A program made the translations under genes and the position numbers. From the NCBI RefSeq assembly GCF_016722965.1, contig NZ_JAEQNB010000003.1, positions 310,001 through 374,000 on the forward strand: a stretch of DNA of 64,000 nucleotides, written 5' to 3'. How positions within the stretch are numbered: the stretch's first letter is position 1; each line of letters begins with the position of its first letter. The stretch comes from Tumebacillus amylolyticus (GTDB lineage Bacteria > Bacillota > Bacilli > Tumebacillales > Tumebacillaceae). This document shows, piece after piece, positions 15,585 through 24,464 of this stretch. Under the pieces are notes generated by a model. It was not told the DNA's origin, searched no databases, and saw nothing but the letters and a program-made list of their open reading frames with translations.

Positions 15585-17135
15585 CTAGAAGCGCTCGACG
15601 ACGCACTTCGCTTGGGTGAATTGCAGCAGGTAGTCGTAGCCGCCCGCTTTGGAGTCGGTACCGGACATGTTGAAACCGCCGAACGGTTGCACGCCAACGA
15701 GTGCGCCCGTGATCTTGCGGTTGAAGTACAGGTTGCCGACGTGGAACTTTTCACGAGCTTTTTTGAGGTTGAAACGGTCGTTGGAGAACACGCCGCCGGT
15801 CAGACCGAACTCGGTGCCGTTGGCAATCGCCAGCGCATCGTCGAAGTCGTTCGCTTTGGTGATCGCGAGGACCGGGCCGAAGATTTCTTCTTGCGCGATG
15901 CGTGCGTTGCGGTCAACGTCTGCGATGACGGTCGGCTGGATGAAGTACCCGTTGCCTTCCGCTTTGCCGCCGCCTGCGATGACGCGGCCTTCGGACTTGC
16001 CGATTTCGATGTAGTTGAGGATGTTGTTGTACGCAGACTCATCGACAACCGGACCGAGGCCGATGCCTTCGGTGTGCGCCGGGCCGACGGTGAGTTTTTG
16101 GGTGAGTTCTGCGACGTGGTTGACCACTTCGTCATAGATCTCGGCGTGGATGATCGCGCGGGACGCCGCGGAGCATTTTTGGCCGGAGAAGCCGAACGCC
16201 GAAGTGACGATCGCTTGCGCCGCTTCGAGTGCGTTTACACCCTTGTCCACGACGAGAGCGTCCTTGCCGCCCATCTCTGCGATGACGCGCTTCAGCCAGA
16301 TTTGGCCTTTTTGAACTTTTGCAGCGCGTTCGTAGATGCGGATGCCGACTTCCTTGGAACCCGTGAAGGAGATGAAGCGAGTTTTCGGGTGGTCGACGAG
16401 GTAGTCGCCGATCACAGAGCCGGAGCCGTTGCAGAAGTTGACAACGCCTGCCGGAAGCCCTGCTTCTTCGAGCAGTTCGATGAATTTCGCAGCGATGACC
16501 GGAGTCGGGGTTGCCGGTTTGAGGACGACGGTGTTCCCCGCTACGATGGCAGCGGTGGTCATACCGACCATGATCGCCAGCGGGAAGTTCCACGGCGGGA
16601 TGACGATGCCCACGCCCAGCGGCAGGTAGACGAGTTCGTTGTCTTCGCCGTCGATGCGGGTGAGGTTTTGTTCTTCTGCGAGGCGAACCATTTCGCGCGC
16701 GTAGAATTCCATGAAGTCGATCGCTTCAGCGGTGTCCGCGTCTGCTTCTGCCCAGTTCTTGCCGGATTCGAAGACGAGCCAAGAGGAGAATTCGTATTTG
16801 CGACGACGCATGATCGCAGCTGCTTTGAGCAGGATGCGCGCGCGTTCCTTCGGTTCCACGTCTTGCCACCATTCGAAGGCGGAGAGTGCCGATTGCATCG
16901 CTTGTTCAGCCAAAGCTTGGTCCGCTTTGGAGACGACGCCGATCACTTGGTCTTTGTTCGACGGGTTGATCGAAGTCGATTTGTCAGTCGTGGTGATTTT
17001 CTCGCCGTTGATGACGAGCGGATATTCACGGCCGAGTTCTGCTTCCACTTTTTTCAGAGCGGTGAGCATTTTTTCTCGGATGTCAGGTTGGGTGAAGTCC
17101 ATGAAAGGCTCAGTACGGTACAAGCTTACTGCCAC
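15585..17135 (-). CDS. rocA: 1-pyrroline-5-carboxylate dehydrogenase
   Basis: A 516-residue aldehyde dehydrogenase that oxidises glutamate semialdehyde/P5C to glutamate with NAD. The general base Glu (about 287, AEMGGKDA) and nucleophile Cys (about 321, SGQKCSAAS) are in place, with the PPWNFP and FTGSKEVG motifs. GTG 17135 is preferred: GGGGG lies 8 bases upstream and the resulting N-terminus ([11 protein letters not shown]) aligns with Bacillus RocA at 515 residues. ATG 17102 would lose the conserved EPF segment and has no site. It works with the proline dehydrogenase encoded divergently at 17777, though a small unknown gene lies between. Confidence 0.94.
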   Translation of the reverse strand: MAVSLYRTEPFMDFTQPDIREKMLTALKKVEAELGREYPLVINGEKITTTDKSTSINPSNKDQVIGVVSKADQALAEQAMQSALSAFEWWQDVEPKERARILLKAAAIMRRRKYEFSSWLVFESGKNWAEADADTAEAIDFMEFYAREMVRLAEEQNLTRIDGEDNELVYLPLGVGIVIPPWNFPLAIMVGMTTAAIVAGNTVVLKPATPTPVIAAKFIELLEEAGLPAGVVNFCNGSGSVIGDYLVDHPKTRFISFTGSKEVGIRIYERAAKVQKGQIWLKRVIAEMGGKDALVVDKGVNALEAAQAIVTSAFGFSGQKCSAASRAIIHAEIYDEVVNHVAELTQKLTVGPAHTEGIGLGPVVDESAYNNILNYIEIGKSEGRVIAGGGKAEGNGYFIQPTVIADVDRNARIAQEEIFGPVLAITKANDFDDALAIANGTEFGLTGGVFSNDRFNLKKAREKFHVGNLYFNRKITGALVGVQPFGGFNMSGTDSKAGGYDYLLQFTQAKCVVERF

Positions 17136-17214
17136 GAGAAGTACCCCCAATATCGTATGTATTCTTGGTTCTTTCCAAAGCTAATTGTAGCGAAGTTCGA
17201 AAGGTGAAGCAAGT

Positions 17215-17240
17215 AGACGGGCATCCGAAGAGGCCCGTCT
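17215..17240 (-). terminator. Hairpin, likely terminator of the Pro-rich gene
   Basis: AGACGGGC / GCCCGTCT with a 10-base loop just past the stop at 17249. The T run is poor, so it may be leaky toward rocA. Confidence 0.45.
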
Positions 17241-17248
17241 AGGAGAGA

Positions 17249-17587
17249 CTACCAAAAGAACGGCGGAACAGGTGGCACCAGCGGGAGCGGGCGAATTACC
17301 GGGAACGGACCGTACGGGCCGGGGAAGGGTCCATAGAACGGCGGGCGAATGATCGGCCCCGGGAAGAAACGCAGTTCGTATTCAATCTCGTCTCCGTTTT
17401 GCGTTTGAGCACGGAAGTTGCGCGGGTACGGGAATTGTTGCGGCATCGGGACTTCATAGTACGCGGGATATTGGGTGTTTTCCAGCGGGAACTGCCATTG
17501 TTCCGGGACGAGGTTGGTTTCTTGCGTGAAGGTGACTTCTGCGTCGGCATTGCGGAAGTTGTAGGGATTCCAGAGGTTCTGCGACAT
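17249..17587 (-). CDS. Proline- and aromatic-rich small protein, function unknown
   Basis: A 112-residue protein with no signal peptide. The N-terminal half is Asn/Gln/Glu-rich (MSQNLWNPYNF...), and the C-terminal third is a Pro/Phe/Gly stretch (FFPGPIIRPPFYGPFPGPYG, ending PPVPPFFW). Such composition is common in spore coat and surface proteins, but I do not recognise a family. ATG 17587 has AAGGAG 8 bases upstream. It sits upstream of rocA on the same strand, separated by a hairpin. Confidence 0.68.
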   Translation of the reverse strand: MSQNLWNPYNFRNADAEVTFTQETNLVPEQWQFPLENTQYPAYYEVPMPQQFPYPRNFRAQTQNGDEIEYELRFFPGPIIRPPFYGPFPGPYGPFPVIRPLPLVPPVPPFFW

Positions 17588-17776
17588 GGGAGAGCTCCTT
17601 TCAATCGGTAGAGTCACCCTACTGTATGTGACAGGAGCCCGCCTTGCGCAAAACATGGCGAAAAATGGGCGCTAAAATGAGGACGTATTCATGGGCGTAT
17701 GCTATACTAGTTGAGGATTTGTCCTTTCTGTGTCTAAATTCAGTAGATTTCATAGAGTGAAGTGAGGTTGATTGAG

Positions 17777-18700
17777 ATGTCTTTCAGCAGAAAACTCGTC
17801 TTGTCCGTTTCGGGCAATAAAGTAGTAAGCGGTTTCATAAAAAAATACGGCATGCGTCTCGGCGCGGCTCGCTTCGTAGCGGGGGAAACGCTGAAAGAAG
17901 CGATCGAGCAAGTCAGACTGCTCAACAAAGACGGTCTGGTCGTCACCCTCGACCATCTGGGTGAGTTCGTGTTTGACGAGCAGGAAGCGTTCGCATCGAC
18001 TCGCGCTTGCCTTGACGTGCTGGATGCTGTGAAGGCATCGGGCGTAAAGTCCAACATGTCGCTCAAGATGACCTCGCTGGGTCTCGACCTGAGCAAGGAA
18101 CTGTGCATGAAGCACATGCGCATGATTCTGGACAAGGCACGCGAGTACGACAACTTCGTGCGCATCGACATGGAAGACTATGCGCACATCGACATCACGA
18201 TGGAGATCTTCGACGAGCTGAAACGCGAGTACGGCAAGCATGTCGGTCTGGTTATCCAGGCGTACCTGTTCCGCACGGTGGACGATGTGAAGCATCTCGA
18301 AGAGACGTATGAGCACTGCAACCTGCGTCTCGTCAAAGGCGCGTACTTGGAATCCCCGACCGTCGCGTTCCCGAACAAGGTCGATGTGGACAACAACTAC
18401 CTCAAGATCATCGAAATGCATCTGCTGTCCGGCCACTTCACGGCGGTTGCGACGCACGATGACAACGTGATCAACCACACCAAAGCGTTCGTGAAGAAGC
18501 ACAACATCCCGAACGACCGCTTCGAGTTCCAAATGCTGTACGGCGTGCGTCCGGAAACCCAGCGTCAACTGGTGAAGGAAGGCTACGCAATGCGCGTGTA
18601 CGTCCCGTACGGCAACGACTGGTACGGCTACTTCACCCGCCGCATCGCAGAACGTCCGGCGAATGCGTTCTTCATCATCAAGAACATGTTCCGCAAGTAG
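17777..18700 (+). CDS. putB: Proline dehydrogenase
   Basis: A 307-residue FAD TIM-barrel enzyme (monofunctional PRODH) that oxidises proline to P5C. Family marks include VRIDMEDY, RLVKGAYLE, VATHD and, at the C-terminus, YVPYGNDWYGYFTRRIAERP, where the conserved Tyr and RRIxE residues bind proline. ATG 17777 follows GAGG with 9-base spacing; an upstream TTG adds only five residues. Its product is the substrate of the P5C dehydrogenase at 15585-17135. No proline-responsive regulator gene is adjacent. Confidence 0.94.
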   Translation: MSFSRKLVLSVSGNKVVSGFIKKYGMRLGAARFVAGETLKEAIEQVRLLNKDGLVVTLDHLGEFVFDEQEAFASTRACLDVLDAVKASGVKSNMSLKMTSLGLDLSKELCMKHMRMILDKAREYDNFVRIDMEDYAHIDITMEIFDELKREYGKHVGLVIQAYLFRTVDDVKHLEETYEHCNLRLVKGAYLESPTVAFPNKVDVDNNYLKIIEMHLLSGHFTAVATHDDNVINHTKAFVKKHNIPNDRFEFQMLYGVRPETQRQLVKEGYAMRVYVPYGNDWYGYFTRRIAERPANAFFIIKNMFRK

Positions 18701-18712
18701 GTTATTGAAAGG

Positions 18713-18752
18713 AAAAAGGCACAGCCCCGGTGGGGGCTGTGCCTTTTTTTTT
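18713..18752 (+). terminator. Terminator of proline dehydrogenase gene
   Basis: AAAAAGGCACAGCCCC, a 4-base loop and GGGGCTGTGCC followed by nine T; the A run makes it usable for the converging gene ending at 18767 too. Confidence 0.9.
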
Positions 18753-18766
18753 GCGTATGGCGTTGT

Positions 18767-19285
18767 CTAGTGCTTCAAGATCCACTCCGCCGCTTCCACC
18801 AGTGTCTTGACGTTGTGCGTGGCCTTCGGGTCGGTCTCGCCCTTGGCTCCGATGAAAATGGTCTTCGTACCGGCCTTCTGCCCGGCTTCGACGTCCGACT
18901 CGCGATCTCCCACCATGAAACTTCGGCTGAGGTCTACATCAAACTTCTGCGCGAGGTCGAGGATCATCTTGGGCTCGGGTTTGCGGCAGGCGCACTTGGC
19001 GTGGGGTTTGTGCGGGCAGTATGCGATCTCGTCGATAATGGCACCGTCTCGCTCCAACTCCCGCTCCATTTTTTCATGAATTGCATGCAACGCCGTTTCC
19101 TGCATGTGACCCAACCCGATGCCGCCTTGGTTGGTGACGACGAACACCTGATAGCCCGCGTCTCGCAACGAGGAAATCGCAGGGCCGACACCGGGGAACA
19201 AAATCAGGTCGTCGGGCGTGTTCACGAAACGCACATGGTCATTGATCACCCCGTCTCGGTCGAGAAAAACGGCCGGTTGACTCAT
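18767..19285 (-). CDS. gmhB: HAD-IIIA phosphatase, D-glycero-D-manno-heptose 1,7-bisphosphate phosphatase type
   Basis: A 172-residue cytoplasmic phosphatase with HAD motif I DRDGVIN (residues 9-15), motif II VVTNQGG, the GmhB zinc loop CPHKPHAKCACRKP (four Cys/His ligands), and motif IV GDRESD. GmhB homologues dephosphorylate heptose or histidinol bisphosphates. In a Gram-positive it may serve S-layer or other surface glycans, but no heptose genes are nearby. ATG 19285 has GGAGGG 8 bases upstream. Confidence 0.85.
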   Translation of the reverse strand: MSQPAVFLDRDGVINDHVRFVNTPDDLILFPGVGPAISSLRDAGYQVFVVTNQGGIGLGHMQETALHAIHEKMERELERDGAIIDEIAYCPHKPHAKCACRKPEPKMILDLAQKFDVDLSRSFMVGDRESDVEAGQKAGTKTIFIGAKGETDPKATHNVKTLVEAAEWILKH

Positions 19286-19393
19286 CGGGGCATCCCTCCT
19301 TTTTCATTCCGATCTTCCTCGTTAGCATGTGCCGAATCTTGGTTGGGTACGCTACTCACTGACAGCTATTCCAACCAGGAGGGAGTTTCGCTC

Positions 19394-20116
19394 ATGAAAG
19401 CAAAACGTTGGCTATCCTCATTCCTTGCGCTGGCGGTGCTTGTGTCGCCGCTGACGGCCCATGCCGAGCCGAGCGATCAAATGTCTCCCAGTGAGCATCG
19501 CGAGCTGAAGGAGATGACAGATCGCAGCGGCGGCACGATCCAAGTCAAATGGGACGAAAAACTCGGCACGCCGCGCTTCATCTCCGGCAAACTCTCCAAG
19601 CCGCTCAAGGGCGAACCGTTCGAGATGGCGCTGACCTTCCTCGATTCGATCCGCGACCTCTACCATGTGGACAAAGCCAAGAAGTCATTCGCTCTCAAAC
19701 GCGTGGACCACGACGAACTCGGCATGCAACACGTCCGCCTCACCCATGTCGTCAACGGCATCCCGGTCTGGGGCGACGAGATCATCGTCCACATCGACAA
19801 GTCCCGAGTGGTCCGTTCCATCAACGGGCAATTCACCGCAAACGTCGAGCAGAATTCCGAACGTCTCAAAAAACCGACCCTCGACGCGCAAGCCGCCATC
19901 AAAGCGGCACTTGCCGATGTCAAAGTCGAGCACCCCGACGCACCGCCGCAAGCTCTGCTCCACTATTTCGCACACCCGGAGCCGGATCAGATCAACCTCG
20001 TCTACATCGTCAACGTCTATGACAAAAACACCCCCGCCGACTGGAAAGTCTTCGTCGACGCCATGACCGGCGACATCCTCTATAAATACAACGACATCAA
20101 AACCAAGAAGAAGTAA
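19394..20116 (+). CDS. Secreted thermolysin-type propeptide protein (FTP plus PepSY), no protease domain
   Basis: A 240-residue exported protein. Residues 1-25 are a signal peptide (Lys-rich start, hydrophobic core, AHAEP cleavage area). The rest matches only the propeptide of M4 metalloproteases: an FTP-like part (TPRFISGKLSKP, LRDLY-type helix, HVRLTHVVNGIPVWGDEIIVH) and a PepSY-like part ending in VFVDAMTGDILYKYND. The protein then stops at a Lys-rich tail, and no HExxH zinc motif exists here or in the next frame. In full proteases this region folds and inhibits the enzyme. As a free protein it could act as an inhibitor or intermolecular chaperone; that is inference. ATG 19394 has AGGAGGG upstream. 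Confidence 0.85.
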   Translation: MKAKRWLSSFLALAVLVSPLTAHAEPSDQMSPSEHRELKEMTDRSGGTIQVKWDEKLGTPRFISGKLSKPLKGEPFEMALTFLDSIRDLYHVDKAKKSFALKRVDHDELGMQHVRLTHVVNGIPVWGDEIIVHIDKSRVVRSINGQFTANVEQNSERLKKPTLDAQAAIKAALADVKVEHPDAPPQALLHYFAHPEPDQINLVYIVNVYDKNTPADWKVFVDAMTGDILYKYNDIKTKKK

Positions 20117-20159
20117 AAAAACACCCTGTGTCGCGCGAGGCGGCACAGGGTGTCTTTTT
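20115..20159. terminator. Bidirectional terminator
   Basis: ACACCCTGTG and CACAGGGTGT pair around a short loop between the propeptide gene and the converging thiolase gene, with A and T runs on the two sides. Confidence 0.85.
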
Positions 20160-21338
20160 CTATACGCGCTCGACGAGAATGGCCAGCCCAAGCCCGCCGC
20201 CGATGCAAAGCGACGCGATGCCGCGCTGCAAACCCCGGTGGTGAAGCTCGTGCACGACAGACCCCGTGATGCGGGAGCCTGTGCTGCCAACCGGATGACC
20301 GAGCGCAATGCCGGAGCCGTTGACGTTGACTTTGGCGCGGTCGAGTTCCAAGAGGCGTTCGACAGCAAGGTACTGCGCTGCAAACGCTTCGTTGATCTCC
20401 CAGACGTCGATGTCGTCCGTGGTCAGCCCCGTTTTCTCCAGCAGTTTGCGGATCGCCGGAACCGGTCCGTAGCCCATCAATTCCGGCTCGACTCCTGCTA
20501 CCGCCCCCGCGACGATCTTCGCCAGCGGTTTCACGCCGAGTTCTTGCACTTTCTCCCCCGACATGAGCACGACAGCCGACGCGCCGTCATTGATCCCTGA
20601 CGCGTTGCCCGCCGTGACGGAGCCGTTCTCCGATTTGAAGGCAGGCTTCAACTTTGCGAGCGATTCCATCGAAATGTCAGCACGCGGATGCTCGTCACGA
20701 GTGACTTCGACCGTTTTGCGGCCCGCTTTCGCTTGAACGGGGACGATCTCGCGGTCGAAACGACCCGATTCCATCGCCGCCAATGCCTTTTGGTGCGAAT
20801 CGAGAGCGACAGCATCCTGCTCCTCGCGGGAGATGCCGTACTTCTCTGCCAGATTCTCAGCCGTTACGCCCATCATATCGCCGGACAGCGGGTCGGTCAG
20901 GCATTCCCACAGCGAATCGTACACCGTGCTGTGCTGCATGCGCTGGCCCCAGCGGTTTTGCTTCAAAATGTACGGCGCGTTCGACATGACCTCCACGCCG
21001 CCTGCGACAACGATGTCGGCAAACCCCGTTTGGATTTGCATCATCCCGTCGAGGATCGCTTGCATCCCGGAGCCGCATTGGCGCTGGATGGTGAAGCCGG
21101 TCGTCGTGTGCGGGAAACCTGCTTTGAGCAGTGCCGTCCGTGCCGTGTTCGGCTCGTCGGTGCGTTGGAGACAGTGGCCGAGGATGACTTCCTCGACTTG
21201 GCCTTTCTCAAGTCCTGCTTTCTCCACCGCCGTCGTGATGATTTGAGCGGCGAGTTCGGACGGCATCGTGTCTTTGAGCGGGCCGCCAAACGAGGTGATC
21301 GCCGAGCGTACGGCGGAAACGAGATAGACGTCTCTCAT
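20160..21338 (-). CDS. Acetyl-CoA C-acyltransferase (thiolase)
   Basis: A 392-residue thiolase. Nucleophile Cys88 ([10 protein letters not shown]), the NEAFAAQ motif, the [10 protein letters not shown] His motif and the second Cys in SLCIGGGLG are all present. It either condenses two acetyl-CoA or cleaves 3-ketoacyl-CoA; the sequence does not settle which. ATG 21338 lies one base after the stop of the glutathione peroxidase gene, with GGAGGCG inside that gene's end, so the two are coupled. No other beta-oxidation genes are adjacent. Confidence 0.92.
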   Translation of the reverse strand: MRDVYLVSAVRSAITSFGGPLKDTMPSELAAQIITTAVEKAGLEKGQVEEVILGHCLQRTDEPNTARTALLKAGFPHTTTGFTIQRQCGSGMQAILDGMMQIQTGFADIVVAGGVEVMSNAPYILKQNRWGQRMQHSTVYDSLWECLTDPLSGDMMGVTAENLAEKYGISREEQDAVALDSHQKALAAMESGRFDREIVPVQAKAGRKTVEVTRDEHPRADISMESLAKLKPAFKSENGSVTAGNASGINDGASAVVLMSGEKVQELGVKPLAKIVAGAVAGVEPELMGYGPVPAIRKLLEKTGLTTDDIDVWEINEAFAAQYLAVERLLELDRAKVNVNGSGIALGHPVGSTGSRITGSVVHELHHRGLQRGIASLCIGGGLGLAILVERV

Positions 21339-21339
21339 C

Positions 21340-21828
21340 TTACTTCGCCTCCAATTCTCTCTCAATCGCCGCGATCAATTCGGAATCCTCCGGAGTCACT
21401 CGCGGAGAGAAGCGCGCCGCCAGTTTGCCGTCGCGAGCGATCAAGAACTTCTCGAAGTTCCACGTCACATCTCCCGCCGGTTCCGAATTCGTGGTCAGGT
21501 AGGTGTAGAGCGGGTGCTTGTCGTCGCCGAGGATCTTCACTTTTTCCAACAGTTCAAAGTCTGCACCGAACTTCATCTTGCAGAACTCTTGAATCTGCTC
21601 CATCGTGCCCGGCTCTTGACCGCCGAAGTCGTTGCACGGGAAGCCCAACACGCGCAGACCTTGGTCTCGGTACTTGCGGTTCAACTCTTCCAAGCCTTCA
21701 TATTGCGGAGTCAGACCGCATTCAGACGCGACGTTGACGATCAAAAGCACGTCCCCTTGGTACGTTTCCAGTTGTTTCGGGGTACCGTCTGCTGCGTTGA
21801 CAGTAAGATTGTAAAAATCACGATTCAT
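21340..21828 (-). CDS. bsaA: Glutathione peroxidase-like thiol peroxidase
   Basis: A 162-residue thioredoxin-fold peroxidase. The peroxidatic residue is Cys37 (NVASECGLTPQ) rather than selenocysteine, with the FPCNDFGGQEPG and VTWNFEKFL motifs supplying the Gln and Trp of the active site. In Bacillales these enzymes reduce hydroperoxides, probably with thioredoxin rather than glutathione. First gene of a two-gene unit with the thiolase, which is an odd partner for an oxidative-stress enzyme. Confidence 0.92.
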   Translation of the reverse strand: MNRDFYNLTVNAADGTPKQLETYQGDVLLIVNVASECGLTPQYEGLEELNRKYRDQGLRVLGFPCNDFGGQEPGTMEQIQEFCKMKFGADFELLEKVKILGDDKHPLYTYLTTNSEPAGDVTWNFEKFLIARDGKLAARFSPRVTPEDSELIAAIERELEAK

Positions 21829-21860
21829 ATGTACATCCCTCCTACTCCATCCTATTCAAC

Positions 21861-21890
21861 AAAAAAGGCCCCGACCCCTTCGTCGAGACC
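21861..21890 (-). terminator. Terminator of the first alpha/beta hydrolase gene
   Basis: On the minus strand GGTCTCGAC and GTCGGGGCC pair (with G-U) and are followed by six T, 14 bases past the stop at 21904. Confidence 0.7.
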
Positions 21891-21903
21891 CCGCCCCCGT
21901 GAA

Positions 21904-22986
21904 TTAAATTGCGCGCAGATGACGCTCTGCCGGATCCGCCGGCTTCTCCGGCGGCGTGGCACGGTCAATCGCCTCGCGATAGATTTGCAAATTCTCAAAA
22001 TACCCCAGATGCGCCAGTCCCCAAGACCGGCCATTGTCCGTCTGGACGTTCTCCACCCCATCGTACTGCGAAAGCGGTCCCCCGATCGGGTCGCGCAAGT
22101 CCCAGTAATTCGTCCAGCGCAGTTCGGTCAGACAATCCACAACCGTGCTCCCCAACACCATCCCCTCTGGCGCGTGAGGATTCAATCCACGACGTCGAAA
22201 CCCGTTGACGTTGTCCAAGATCAAGCGTTTGACATACTCCTCCTCGGCAATGCGCTCCGACAGATAGAGCGCCGTCAAATCAAGCGGCGACCCGAGCGTG
22301 ATCAACTCAAACAATTTATGCCGTTTGGCCGCGAGCACCGCGTCGTCGTTCATGAGCAAGTTCAGGCGATTGAGCGCATCGTAGAGCACGACGCTCCCCA
22401 GCGAATGGCCGACGAGGATGATGCGGTCATACTCCTCGTTGATCAAGGTCAGCAGTTTCTCCATCGCACCGTTCAACACGTCTTCGCGAACCCCATACCA
22501 CTTGGAGCGCAAATCTCCTGCCGTGTAGACCGCCACATCGCCGAGATAGTCCACGACCAACTGCGTCGCTTTGCCCATCAACAGCCGATACGCCCCGTCG
22601 AGCCACTTCGGCATGAGCTTCTCCCCCAAACGCCCGAGGGAGCTCATCCCGCGCAACGCCCAGCCCACTTCGTACAGCCCGGCCCCGTTCGAGGCCGTAT
22701 CCACCCAGTCCAACGTCTCTCGAAATGAAATCTGCCGCTCCGTAAGCGACGCCCAATAGAATTCGTGCAAATCCACTTCCCATCCGGGTCGGCCGCTGTC
22801 GGTCAGTTGCACATAATCTTCGCCGCCCTTGGCCCCGTGCAGACGGCGATGCGTCAACTTCAGCCCCTGTCCCCGGCTGTCCTGTAGGGACTGGATCAGG
22901 TTGCGGGCAAACACGTCCAGCGTATCGAGTTCCCCCTGTTCCCCGGCTCCATGCGTGATCAAGATCGCGATCTTCATTTTCTCCAT
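21904..22986 (-). CDS. Alpha/beta-hydrolase-like protein, serine nucleophile intact
   Basis: A 360-residue soluble protein. It has an ILITHGAGEQG oxyanion-type loop near the N-terminus, a predicted nucleophile elbow GHSLGS with Ser195, an ITLGSPLD segment, and WTNYWDLRDPIGG plus a WGLAHLGYF segment near the C-terminus that may supply acid and His. This resembles lipase/esterase-like folds of unknown substrate. ATG 22986 has AAGGGAGTGG upstream. Its neighbour at 23129-24313 is a clear paralogue in which the Ser is Ala. The two genes have separate terminators. Function unknown. Confidence 0.8.
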   Translation of the reverse strand: MEKMKIAILITHGAGEQGELDTLDVFARNLIQSLQDSRGQGLKLTHRRLHGAKGGEDYVQLTDSGRPGWEVDLHEFYWASLTERQISFRETLDWVDTASNGAGLYEVGWALRGMSSLGRLGEKLMPKWLDGAYRLLMGKATQLVVDYLGDVAVYTAGDLRSKWYGVREDVLNGAMEKLLTLINEEYDRIILVGHSLGSVVLYDALNRLNLLMNDDAVLAAKRHKLFELITLGSPLDLTALYLSERIAEEEYVKRLILDNVNGFRRRGLNPHAPEGMVLGSTVVDCLTELRWTNYWDLRDPIGGPLSQYDGVENVQTDNGRSWGLAHLGYFENLQIYREAIDRATPPEKPADPAERHLRAI

Positions 22987-23073
22987 CGCCTGTACCACTC
23001 CCTTCAGGGTTTCAGAAGTACCTATCATACAAATGACCCAGAACTTGTCCATTTACAACCTAACGAGATAAGA

Positions 23074-23103
23074 AAAAAGTCCCGACTGCTTGGAGTCGGG
23101 ACC
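23074..23103 (-). terminator. Terminator of the second alpha/beta hydrolase gene
   Basis: GTCCCGACT / AGTCGGGAC stem with a six-T run on the minus strand, past the stop at 23129. Confidence 0.85.
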
Positions 23104-23128
23104 TGCTTGCCAAAAGGTTGTGTTCATG

Positions 23129-24313
23129 CTAGGCCGTCTCTCCCACTCGAATGTCGTTGCGAGCCTCTGCCAGAGCGTGCTCGACGCGTTGAATCACGTC
23201 TTGGTAGATGTTGCCGTTCTGCCAGTACCCCACGTGCGCAAAGCCCCATTCGTGCCCGTTGTCCACTTGAATGTTTTCCACCCCTTCGTAAAAATCGAGG
23301 TGCCCGCCAATCGGGTCTTTGAGATCGTAGTAGTTCGTCCAGTTCAGATGTTGCAAGTGGTTTTCGAGCGTGCTGGACAGCTCCGGCTCGCTGTCGGTCG
23401 CCGTGTCATGCACATCGCGGCGGCGGAACCCGTTCAACGAATTCAAGATCAGACGTTTGACATACTCCCCCTTAGGCACATGCTCACGGAAGAAAAACTT
23501 CACTTTGTCGAGCGGCGACCCAATCGTGACCATCTCGTACATTTTGCGGATGTCATGCGCCAATTGCTCCTCATGGTTGGCGCGCAGATTCAATTGGTTG
23601 AGCGCATCGTAGGCGATGACGCTGCCCAATGCGTGTCCGACGATCAAGACTTTCTCGTAATCTTGACGCAAGAGCGCCGTCATTTTCTCTACCGCACCGT
23701 TCAGTACGGTTTGACGGGTCTCATAGAATTTCGACTTGCGGTCGCTCGACGTGTAGACCGCCACATCCCCGAGGTAGTCTACGATCATCTGCTCCGGTTT
23801 GCCCATCAACAGGCGGAACAGCGGCTCCACCGACTTCGGCAGCAAACTTCCAAACAGGCGGGAGAGCGAGTAAAAGAGGCGAACTCCTTTGCCGATGTGT
23901 TTCAAGTACCAACGGCGCTTGAATTTACCGTCGCGGTAGGCGTTGGCGTATGCGTCATCATGTTCGTAGCGGCGGGCCAACTCTTCGTTCTCGTCATAAA
24001 ACTTCTCGGCCCCGTCGGATGCGCGGATCAGCCATTGTACAACCTCTTGGAACGAAATCACCCTTTGCATGGTGTGTGCCCAGTAGTATTCGTGAATGTC
24101 CAGCTCCATCGAGGATTCGTCATCTTGGGAGAGTTTGATGTAATCATGCATTTCATCGCAGAGACGCATGCGGTGGTGCTTCAACTGAATGCGAGTCTGC
24201 TTCGAAGATTGGAGCGACTCGACAAGGTTGCGCGTGAAGACGTCTAATGTCTCGTAGACACCTTGCTCCCCCATGCCGTGGATGATCAAAATGCAGATCT
24301 TTTTCTTGTCCAT
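23129..24313 (-). CDS. Alpha/beta-hydrolase-like protein lacking the catalytic serine (paralogue)
   Basis: A 394-residue paralogue of the gene at 21904-22986, alignable throughout (IHGMGEQGVYETLDVFTRNL, LLMGKPEQMIVDYLGDVAVY, WTNYYDLKDPIGGHLDFY, WGFAHVGYW). The nucleophile elbow reads GHALGS: codon GCA puts Ala228 exactly where the paralogue has Ser195. Unless another residue serves, it should be inactive as a serine hydrolase and may be a binding or regulatory partner. A charged insertion (about residues 105-140) is absent from the paralogue. Start ATG 24313 follows GGAGGG. Confidence 0.8.
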   Translation of the reverse strand: MDKKKICILIIHGMGEQGVYETLDVFTRNLVESLQSSKQTRIQLKHHRMRLCDEMHDYIKLSQDDESSMELDIHEYYWAHTMQRVISFQEVVQWLIRASDGAEKFYDENEELARRYEHDDAYANAYRDGKFKRRWYLKHIGKGVRLFYSLSRLFGSLLPKSVEPLFRLLMGKPEQMIVDYLGDVAVYTSSDRKSKFYETRQTVLNGAVEKMTALLRQDYEKVLIVGHALGSVIAYDALNQLNLRANHEEQLAHDIRKMYEMVTIGSPLDKVKFFFREHVPKGEYVKRLILNSLNGFRRRDVHDTATDSEPELSSTLENHLQHLNWTNYYDLKDPIGGHLDFYEGVENIQVDNGHEWGFAHVGYWQNGNIYQDVIQRVEHALAEARNDIRVGETA

Positions 24314-24423
24314 CGTAAAACCTCCCTCCCTAAAATTAAACCACTACTTTTCACTGACAGAACGTCATTTGGAACTTGTAATATAGAAGGGGGTTGGTGT
24401 CAAGATTTACAACCTCTCCCACG

Positions 24424-24461
24424 AAAAAAAAGAATCCCTCTAGCGTAGAGGGATTCTTTTT
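24424..24461. terminator. Terminator of hydroxyisobutyrate-dehydrogenase-like gene
   Basis: AAGAATCCCTCTA and TAGAGGGATTCTT form the stem with an A run to the left (T run on the minus strand), adjacent to the stop at 24465. Confidence 0.88.
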
Positions 24462-24464
24462 ACA

